From: Ruminococcus sp.
GTDB lineage: Bacteria; Bacillota; Clostridia; Oscillospirales; Ruminococcaceae
DNA: 19,279 nt
NCBI GenBank assembly: GCA_031262625.1
Contig: JAISHJ010000055.1
Span: forward strand, 1-19,279
Direction: 5' to 3'
Shown here: one piece after another, positions 14,385 to 19,279 of the stretch
Layout of the letters: each line of letters opens with the position of its first letter
How positions within the stretch are numbered: the first letter of the stretch is position 1
Made by a program: the position numbers and the translations under genes
The notes under the pieces: generated by a model
What the model was told of the DNA's origin: nothing
Database searches by the model: none
Seen by the model: only the letters and a program-made list of their open reading frames with translations

Positions 14385-14987
14385 TCAGAACGGCAGGTCG
14401 CTGTCGCTTATTACTTCTTCAAAGTCTGATAAGCCGCCGATTTGGGGCGGGAAATTATCGAAAGGGTTTGAAGCGGGCGGGTTGGCGCGGGTGTTATTAC
14501 CGCCGAAACCTCCGCCGGAATTGCCGCCGGAATTATTTGTGCCGTAGTTGTTGTTGCCGCCGTAATTACCGCCGGAGTTACCGCCGTAATTGTTGCCGCT
14601 GTTGCCGCCGTAGCTGTTACCGCCGTAGCCGCCGCCGGAATTTTGCTTGGAGAGTTCGTGAGCGGCTTTAGTTTCGCCGAAGGAAACGCGGTTTGCCCAA
14701 ACGTCGGTGGTATAGTGAGTAACGTCGGGATATTTTTTGTCGGTATATGAGCCGGTACGCAGAGAGCCTTCAACGATAATCATAGAGCCTTTTTCGGTGA
14801 ATTTACTCATGAATTCGGCTTGCTTATTCCATGCTACACAGCGAATGAAGTCGGTTTGACGTTCGCCGGTCGGGGAAGTACCGCGGTCGATTGCAACGGT
14901 AAAACTGCATGAAGTGTTACCGGAATTTGTTTGACGGAGTTCGGGGTTAGCTGTAAGTCTGCCCATTAAAATGACGGTATTTAGCAT
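14385..14987 (-). CDS. ssb: Single-stranded DNA-binding protein
   Basis: Binds single-stranded DNA in replication and repair. An OB-fold occupies residues 1-106 (MLNTVILMGRLTANPELRQT, DFIRCVAWNKQAEF). A Gly/Asn-rich flexible linker (about 117-170) is built of GGNYGGN-like units. The acidic C-terminal tip DSDLPF recruits partner proteins. The length of 200 residues is slightly long because of the linker. The ribosome site AAGGGGG starts inside the stop codon of a 7-codon mini-ORF. Its place between rpsF and rpsR is conserved in Firmicutes. Confidence 0.97.
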   Translation of the reverse strand: MLNTVILMGRLTANPELRQTNSGNTSCSFTVAIDRGTSPTGERQTDFIRCVAWNKQAEFMSKFTEKGSMIIVEGSLRTGSYTDKKYPDVTHYTTDVWANRVSFGETKAAHELSKQNSGGGYGGNSYGGNSGNNYGGNSGGNYGGNNNYGTNNSGGNSGGGFGGNNTRANPPASNPFDNFPPQIGGLSDFEEVISDSDLPF

Positions 14988-15001
14988 AAGTGTTTACCCC
15001 C

Positions 15002-15025
15002 TTATTCTGCGGATTCGGTATCCAT
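15002..15025 (-). other. Seven-codon mini-ORF MDTESAE, a duplicated rpsF 3' end
   Basis: On the minus strand ATG GAT ACC GAA TCC GCA GAA TAA lies between rpsF and ssb. Its last 17 bases match the end of rpsF (15095-15111) at 16 positions, and both end in the same frame. The TAA overlaps the ssb ribosome site. It is probably a duplication scar; translation is possible but not shown. The surrounding spacer also holds inverted arms CCATATG (15022-15028) and CATATGG (15057-15063). Confidence 0.55.
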
Positions 15026-15094
15026 ATGATTAGTGAGGTTCTGCAAAAGCAGCTTGCATATGGTTTGCGAAATTGTTGCCCCTTGTTGCCCCTT

Positions 15095-15454
15095 TTATTC
15101 TGCGGGTTCGGCTGTCGGAGCGGGAGCGGGCTTTGCGGGTTTGCTGTATTTTTCGGGAACGATGGGGAACACAGTCACCATATAGCGCATAACGCCTTCG
15201 GTGATTTTTAAGATACGCTCAAACTCGATGGGGAATGTGGGCTTAGCTTCAAAGGTATAGAGCATATAGTAGCCCTCTCTTTGGTCGTCAATCTCGTAAG
15301 CGAGACGGCGTTTGCCCCATACATCGGCTTTTAAGTTTTCGGAATTTGCGGTTATAAGGTCTCTGAACTTTTGGTCGAGTTCCTTCGCGCCTTCCTCAGC
15401 ATTCTTAAGGGTGTAGACCACCATTGCCTCGTATTTTTCGGTAATTTTTGCCAT
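15095..15454 (-). CDS. rpsF: 30S ribosomal protein S6
   Basis: Small-subunit protein forming a heterodimer with S18. The 119-residue sequence has the expected MAKITEKYEAMVVYTL start, WGKRRLAYEI, EGYYMLYTFEA and the tail region EGVMRYMVTVF, followed by an Ala/Pro extension PAKPAPAPTAEPAE. A frame reaching back to a GTG at 15463 is rejected: that GTG is the end of the ribosome site GGAGGTG, and the ATG at 15454 is 6 bases behind it. It is the first gene of the operon with its own strong promoter and a hairpin leader. Confidence 0.97.
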   Translation of the reverse strand: MAKITEKYEAMVVYTLKNAEEGAKELDQKFRDLITANSENLKADVWGKRRLAYEIDDQREGYYMLYTFEAKPTFPIEFERILKITEGVMRYMVTVFPIVPEKYSKPAKPAPAPTAEPAE

Positions 15455-15480
15455 TTTTAGCACCTCCTTATGGATTACGC

Positions 15481-15504
15481 GCCTGTTTTATATAGTTAAC
15501 AGGC
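15481..15504 (-). promoter_or_regulatory. Hairpin in the rpsF leader, possible S6:S18 control site
   Basis: A 7-bp stem GCCTGTT/AACAGGC with a 10-base loop in the leader, upstream of the ribosome site. In many bacteria the S6:S18 dimer represses this operon by binding a leader RNA. I see the hairpin but cannot confirm the conserved binding bases, so the link is inferred. Confidence 0.4.
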
Positions 15505-15560
15505 ACAAGGATGAAAGCTATCAGCATCTGTAAATGAATACTGTATAGCGAACGCATATT

Positions 15561-15589
15561 ATTATAGCATGAAATTTTATAAAAGTCAA
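15561..15589 (-). promoter_or_regulatory. Near-consensus promoter of rpsF-ssb-rpsR-tRNA
   Basis: On the minus strand TTGACT (15584-15589) and TATAAT (15561-15566) have 17 bases between them. The start is expected near 15554, giving a leader of about 100 nt. The same TTGACT/N17/TATAAT arrangement drives the pilin-like gene. Confidence 0.88.
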
Positions 15590-15613
15590 TAGTGTTATAA
15601 AAAAATTTACAAA

Positions 15614-16345
15614 TTATTTTGCTGAGACAATTTTTGTGTCAGAACCAAACTTTCGACCGGAGCCTATCTCGAAATGAAGTTTCGCGATACCTATATCTAT
15701 ACCGAGAGATTCAACCGTTTCAACGTCTTTTGACTGAACCGAAACCGTGCCGTCTTTGTGGTAGATAAAGTGTGCCGGCTGGCGATTAAAGGCAGAGGGG
15801 GCTTTTTGCACTGCTGCCATGCCGTTTAGAAACCAATCCGGAACGCTGTCTGCTTCTGAGGTATACATTTCGGAAATACGCTTTGTCCGCGGGTGATACA
15901 TAAAGTGAATAAGGTTTTCGTGGATAGTGTGCCGCTTGGGTGAATGACCGACTGTTATAGCGCACTCCACGACCTGATCGTCGTCAAGAGTAACATTAAA
16001 ATCTTTTTCGGAGAATGTTGCCCCTACCCAACAGGTATTAAGCCCCATTTCAGTACAGCGGAGAATTAAAAGTTCCCCGTAGTAGCCGAGTTTAATACTG
16101 CTTTTCGGATTATCCTTATTGCGGATAAGGAGAAAATAGTCGTTAACCCCTGTGAATATGCCGTAACTTTTCGTCAAGCCGTTGAAAGCAGTGCCGTTGT
16201 TAGTAATAAATCGAATGTCAACACCCGGTACTTTTGAATATTCCGTAACGAGATCATGAAGTCTGACTGCATCGTCGAGTGCTAAGCCTTTTCCGTCATA
16301 AGCGCGTCTGGAGTGACGTATGTTTATCGCATTATTAATATCCAT
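15614..16345 (-). CDS. Nitroreductase-family flavoprotein (TM1586-like)
   Basis: A 243-residue FMN-dependent oxidoreductase of the nitroreductase fold, of the longer type represented by Thermotoga TM1586. HSRRAYD (11-17) near the N-terminus is the usual FMN-phosphate contact. LGYYGELLILRCTEMGLNTCWVG (86-108) is the core helix and strand. A second, related half contains APSAFNRQP (182-190) and GIDIGIAKLHFEIG (215-228). The substrate is unknown, and natural roles of this group are mostly uncharacterised. It starts 18 bases after the flavodoxin-like gene with a GAGATGAT ribosome site, so the two are probably co-translated. No clear terminator follows; the rpsF promoter begins 25 bases downstream. 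Confidence 0.88.
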   Translation of the reverse strand: MDINNAINIRHSRRAYDGKGLALDDAVRLHDLVTEYSKVPGVDIRFITNNGTAFNGLTKSYGIFTGVNDYFLLIRNKDNPKSSIKLGYYGELLILRCTEMGLNTCWVGATFSEKDFNVTLDDDQVVECAITVGHSPKRHTIHENLIHFMYHPRTKRISEMYTSEADSVPDWFLNGMAAVQKAPSAFNRQPAHFIYHKDGTVSVQSKDVETVESLGIDIGIAKLHFEIGSGRKFGSDTKIVSAK

Positions 16346-16363
16346 AAAATCATCTCGCTTTCG

Positions 16364-16768
16364 TTACGCTTTTATATCCTTGTAACCGTTAAGCTTAATA
16401 TCGAAGCTTTCGCAAAACGCCTTTGTTTTTTCGCTTGTCGTTGTCTCTCCGCCGCCGGAACAGAGGTAAAGCTCGACGGAAGAACCTTTCGGAAGCGCTT
16501 CAAGAAGCGAATTGAAGGGCGGCGCGGGATGCCCCGCCCAAACAGGCATGAAAACTGTAAAGCTGTCGTATTTTTTAATGTCGCCGCCTATGTTAATCGG
16601 GACGGATTTTCTCGCTATCGCTTTAGGACAGCCTTTGAGGAACGACGAAAGCTTACCATAGGGCTTCTTCATTGTAATTTCAATCAGGTCTGAACCCGAA
16701 GCTTTCGCAAATTCCTCCGCCTTTTTACGGGAATTCCCCGTAAAGGAATAGTATACAACCGCCGTCAT
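16364..16768 (-). CDS. Flavodoxin-like protein
   Basis: A 134-residue single-domain flavodoxin fold. YYSFTGNSRKKA (6-17) is the FMN phosphate-binding loop. MPVWAGHPAPPFNSLL (74-89) matches the second FMN loop of flavodoxin/NADPH-quinone-reductase-like proteins, and LCSGGGET (102-109) the third. It is likely an electron carrier or small reductase in the cytosol. The ribosome site GGAGG is 7 bases before the ATG. It lies 26 bases after the GH5 lipoprotein gene and 18 before the nitroreductase-family gene, which it might supply with electrons. The partner is inferred from adjacency only. Confidence 0.88.
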   Translation of the reverse strand: MTAVVYYSFTGNSRKKAEEFAKASGSDLIEITMKKPYGKLSSFLKGCPKAIARKSVPINIGGDIKKYDSFTVFMPVWAGHPAPPFNSLLEALPKGSSVELYLCSGGGETTTSEKTKAFCESFDIKLNGYKDIKA

Positions 16769-16794
16769 AACATAGCCTCCGTTTTAATATTCTG

Positions 16795-17964
16795 TTAATC
16801 TTTAGCCGACATAATCGCTTCGAGAGCTTCCGTGTCCAAAACAACCGCGTTAGTACGGTCCATCAGACCGAAATTTTCCTCGCCCGTGCCGAAAACGCCG
16901 TTATCCCACCATATGGGAATAATACCGTTTTTGTGATAACCTGCCGTAACATAGCGGATATAGTCGAAACGCTCGGGATTGTCGGTACGCACCGCGCCGT
17001 ATTCGCCCATAATTACAGGAACGCCCTTGTCAACGAAGTTTGTCTTTAAGGTGTTAATGCGGTTTTCTACTTCTGCCTTGTCGTTATCAGACCCCCATGT
17101 GCCGTTGCCCTGTCCTGCGAACGCCCACGGGTCGTAGCAGTGAACCTCGAGCATCTGCCGCCCCTCTATAGTATCGGTCGGGAGGATATAGCGCGGAGTT
17201 GCCGCCGTTAGAGTATTATAGCTCGGAGTAATTAAAATTCTTTCGGCATTATTTCCGCCGGTAGCACGAACAGTTGTAACAAATGCCTGATTTAAGCGGT
17301 TTGTTATGTCGTCATAGTCCTGAGGATATGTCCAGCTGTAGCCTTCGTGGAATTCATTCATTCCCGCAAAGAGAACATTACCGCCGCAGTCTTCAAAATA
17401 GTCTGCAATCTGTGTCCAGAGAGTAGTGAAGGTTTCAACCATCTTCTCGCGTTCGTCACCCTCGTATATCGGGCGAAGCCATCCGTTGTCCTGCTGTCCG
17501 TCATGGTGGATATTAATTATTGCGTAGAGGTCGTTTGCTGTCGCGTAACCTACTACTTCCTTCACGCGGGCAAGCCACGCTTCGTCTATCTTGCCGCTCG
17601 CATCAAAATGTCCCATATAGGTTACCGGGATTCTGATTGTGTCAAATCCGGCATCCTTAACCGCTTTAACAAGCTCGGGAGTGGTCTTCGGATTGCCCCA
17701 CGCCATTTCGGCATCAAGCCCTGCATTTGCATCGGCGATACTGTCGAAGGCATTGCCCAAATTCCAGCCGATACCCATTTTAGCAGCTGTATCTACAGCG
17801 GATTCAAAGGGGTATTCCTTCGCCGGAGCGGCAGTAGTAGCAGCAGTTGTCGCCGCAGTAGTAGTCTCCTCTGTAGCAGAAGCCTCTGCTACTGTGCTGC
17901 CGCAAGCGGAAAGCATACCGATTGATAAAATTGCCGATAGAATTTTTGCCGAAAGCTTTTTCAT
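16795..17964 (-). CDS. GH5 endoglucanase, cell-surface lipoprotein
   Basis: A 389-residue retaining glycoside hydrolase, likely cutting beta-1,4-glucan or mixed-linkage glucan. The signal ends in the lipobox LSAC (Cys21), followed by a short Thr/Ala linker (31-48) and the GH5 barrel. Motifs are GIGWNLGNAFD (64-74), AWGNP (88-92), IRIPVTY (110-116), NIHHD (151-155), acid/base Glu204 in GMNEFH, VHCYDPWAF (274-282), nucleophile Glu321 in IMGEYGA, and WWDNG. The layout resembles subfamily 4, but that family usually has NEPR where this has NEFH. It lies 30 bp after a paralogous GH5 gene, from which it differs by lipid anchoring. The xylanase at 11741 uses the same anchor-plus-Thr-linker design. 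Confidence 0.94.
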   Translation of the reverse strand: MKKLSAKILSAILSIGMLSACGSTVAEASATEETTTAATTAATTAAPAKEYPFESAVDTAAKMGIGWNLGNAFDSIADANAGLDAEMAWGNPKTTPELVKAVKDAGFDTIRIPVTYMGHFDASGKIDEAWLARVKEVVGYATANDLYAIINIHHDGQQDNGWLRPIYEGDEREKMVETFTTLWTQIADYFEDCGGNVLFAGMNEFHEGYSWTYPQDYDDITNRLNQAFVTTVRATGGNNAERILITPSYNTLTAATPRYILPTDTIEGRQMLEVHCYDPWAFAGQGNGTWGSDNDKAEVENRINTLKTNFVDKGVPVIMGEYGAVRTDNPERFDYIRYVTAGYHKNGIIPIWWDNGVFGTGEENFGLMDRTNAVVLDTEALEAIMSAKD

Positions 17965-17994
17965 AGTTTTACCTTTATTTTTCCTATTTATACC

Positions 17995-19068
17995 TTATTT
18001 AAGCGCGTTCATTATTGCTTCGAGAGCTTTTTCGTCGTTAAATTTTTCGTTATGACGGTCGGTAATTGCGAATCCGCCGCCGTCATCCCAGTAGAAAGGA
18101 ACAATGCCGCGTTTAACCGCCGCCGCTGTCGTATATTCAATATGCTTAATGCGCGAATTTTCGTCAGCTTTCAAAACTACTCCGTATTCGCCTAAAAATA
18201 CAGGAATACCCTTGTCAATGAAATTTTCAACGAGAAGGTCAAGTCGTTCGTCTACATCTGCTTTGTCGGAATCCGTTCCCCATGTTCCTTCGCCTTCTCC
18301 TGCGAAAGACCACGGGTCGTAGGAATGAACCTCTAAAATTAAAGAATCCTTTGCAGTATCTTTCGGCATCTTCATTTTCAGCGCGAAGGCTGTTTGTGTA
18401 TTATAACTCGGTACTATTAATACGCGGTTCGGGTGAAGAGGACGTACGGTGTCAACAAAAAGCTGATTGAGTTCGTCGGTAGTTAGAAGATACTCTTCTG
18501 TCGGAGCATCATAACCGACATGAAATTCATTCATTCCTTCAAAAAGCAGCTTGTCATCGTAACCCTTAAACTCTTCGGCAATTTGTTTCCAAAGCGCTTC
18601 AAAACGAGAGTACATCTCTGATTTGTCACTGCTGTCGGGACGAAGCCACTCCTCGCCGTTGCCGTCATGGTGGATATTTACTATTGCATACATTCCTTCA
18701 TCAAGAACATAGCCGGTAACTTCTTTGACTCTCTTCATCCACGCATCATCTATGTCATAATTATCGCCGGTATGCGTAATCCATGTTATGGGAATACGTA
18801 CGGCAGTGAAGCCCGCCGCTTTGACGGTTTTTATAAGATTGCGGGTCGCTTTGGGGTTATACCAAGACGTTTCGGAATTAAGCCCTTCTACGCCGTGGGC
18901 GAAAGCATCAAGGGTGTTGCCGAGGTTCCAGCCGATGCCGATATCTGCGGCGACTGCCTGTGCCGGGGTGAGTTCCGGCTTTTTATTATCTGCCATTACA
19001 GAAATTCCTCCGCTCATAAGCGTTAACATTCCCGCTAAAACTGCGGAGAGTATTTTTGTTACTTTCAT
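17995..19068 (-). CDS. GH5 endoglucanase, secreted
   Basis: A 357-residue paralogue of the next gene. Residues 1-26 form a classical signal peptide (MKVTKILSAVLAGMLTLMSG, cleavage probable after SVMA) with no lipobox Cys, so the enzyme should be released or held by other means. The barrel shows GIGWNLGNTLDAF, ETSWYNP, VRIPITW, NIHHD, acid/base Glu181 in GMNEFH, VHSYDPWSF and nucleophile Glu294 in LGEYG. A frame reaching a GTG at 19077 would add three residues. I prefer the ATG at 19068 because it begins a normal signal peptide and has AAGTGG upstream. No binding module or dockerin is seen. It is probably the first gene of a four-gene transcript. Confidence 0.94.
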   Translation of the reverse strand: MKVTKILSAVLAGMLTLMSGGISVMADNKKPELTPAQAVAADIGIGWNLGNTLDAFAHGVEGLNSETSWYNPKATRNLIKTVKAAGFTAVRIPITWITHTGDNYDIDDAWMKRVKEVTGYVLDEGMYAIVNIHHDGNGEEWLRPDSSDKSEMYSRFEALWKQIAEEFKGYDDKLLFEGMNEFHVGYDAPTEEYLLTTDELNQLFVDTVRPLHPNRVLIVPSYNTQTAFALKMKMPKDTAKDSLILEVHSYDPWSFAGEGEGTWGTDSDKADVDERLDLLVENFIDKGIPVFLGEYGVVLKADENSRIKHIEYTTAAAVKRGIVPFYWDDGGGFAITDRHNEKFNDEKALEAIMNALK

Positions 19069-19144
19069 AATTACCACTTAGTAAAGTAGGTTTGGGGTTG
19101 CGATATATATTCAGTCACAATCGGATTGATATTCAACGCAGACT

Positions 19145-19216
19145 ATATAAAAGTAACTAAAACAGTAATACAATATGAAAAACAAATAATGATACATAAA
19201 ATAGAATGGCAGTCAA
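19145..19216 (-). promoter_or_regulatory. Candidate promoters of the GH5 gene cluster
   Basis: Two overlapping candidates on the minus strand: TTGACT (19211-19216) with TATCAT (19189-19194) at 16 bp, and TTGTAT (19168-19173) with TTATAT (19145-19150) at 17 bp. The first has the better -35 box and the second the better spacing. Neither is as strong as the other promoters in the window. The leader would be about 75-115 nt. Confidence 0.5.
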
Positions 19217-19256
19217 AAACGGAAAAGCCGTGTACGAAAGAATGATAAAAAGAAAA

Positions 19257-19279
19257 TGTTTAAAGTCCGGGAGAGGGGG
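19257..19279 (-). repeat. GC-rich hairpin repeat, 3' tail at the contig end
   Basis: On the minus strand the sequence CCCCCTCTCCCGGACTTTAA and the following ACATT match the tail of the 13310 copy apart from one 3-base gap. A T-rich stretch follows, as in the other copies. By analogy a gene on the minus strand should end just to the right of this contig. Confidence 0.75.

Noticed and set aside
15455..15463. GTG start giving S6 three extra residues (also at 14347-14355 for S18 and 19069-19077 for GH5)
   Set aside because: For S6 and S18 the GTG forms part of the ribosome site for the downstream ATG; for GH5 the ATG begins a normal signal peptide.
15614..16768. Flavodoxin and nitroreductase as part of a defence or toxin system
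   Set aside because: Both are ordinary redox-family proteins, and no nuclease, NTPase or toxin-like partner is nearby.

Overview
The window looks like one complete short-read contig from a Gram-positive anaerobic fibre degrader, most likely a Ruminococcus-type member of the Clostridia (Oscillospiraceae). The signs are Thr-rich linkers on secreted glycoside hydrolases, clostridial-type strong promoters and Shine-Dalgarno sites, an rpsF-ssb-rpsR operon, a glycolytic pgk-tpiA-gpmI cluster, and a FabV-type enoyl reductase. Species cannot be settled from this sequence. Bases 1-11 match the start of the common Illumina adapter in reverse complement. Both contig ends fall inside copies of one GC-rich hairpin repeat that also occurs inside the window.

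Left part (minus strand, 5316 down to 75): a glycolytic cluster reads pgk, tpiA, a small membrane protein, gpmI, fabV. It has a good promoter upstream of pgk. A GC-rich hairpin element lies between pgk and tpiA, and another follows fabV. Neither gap nor eno is present.

Centre (minus strand): a lone gene for a 1089-residue protein with a PilX-like N-terminus has its own near-consensus promoter and a clear intrinsic terminator. Upstream of it is a monocistronic PMCA/SERCA-type calcium P-type ATPase. A GH10 xylanase lipoprotein on a roughly 120-residue Thr/Ala/Glu stalk is transcribed divergently from the ATPase. Its promoter has perfect -35 and -10 hexamers at 17 bp spacing, overlapped by an inverted repeat.

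Right-centre (minus strand, 15454 down to 13586): rpsF-ssb-rpsR is followed without an obvious terminator by tRNA-Gly(UCC), tRNA-Arg(UCU) and tRNA-His(GUG). The spacers are unusual: 9-bp tandem repeats, an 18-bp perfect inverted repeat, and a duplicated rpsF 3' end that forms a 7-codon mini-ORF. Two near-identical hairpins close the unit.

Right end (minus strand, 19068 down to 15614): two paralogous GH5 endoglucanases (one with an ordinary signal peptide, one a lipoprotein) are followed at 18-30 bp spacing by a flavodoxin-like protein and a nitroreductase-family protein, so all four may be one transcript. The GH5 pair and the GH10 enzyme together suggest surface-anchored and secreted attack on beta-glucan and xylan. 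No dockerin, CRISPR array, transposase or recognisable defence system was found.
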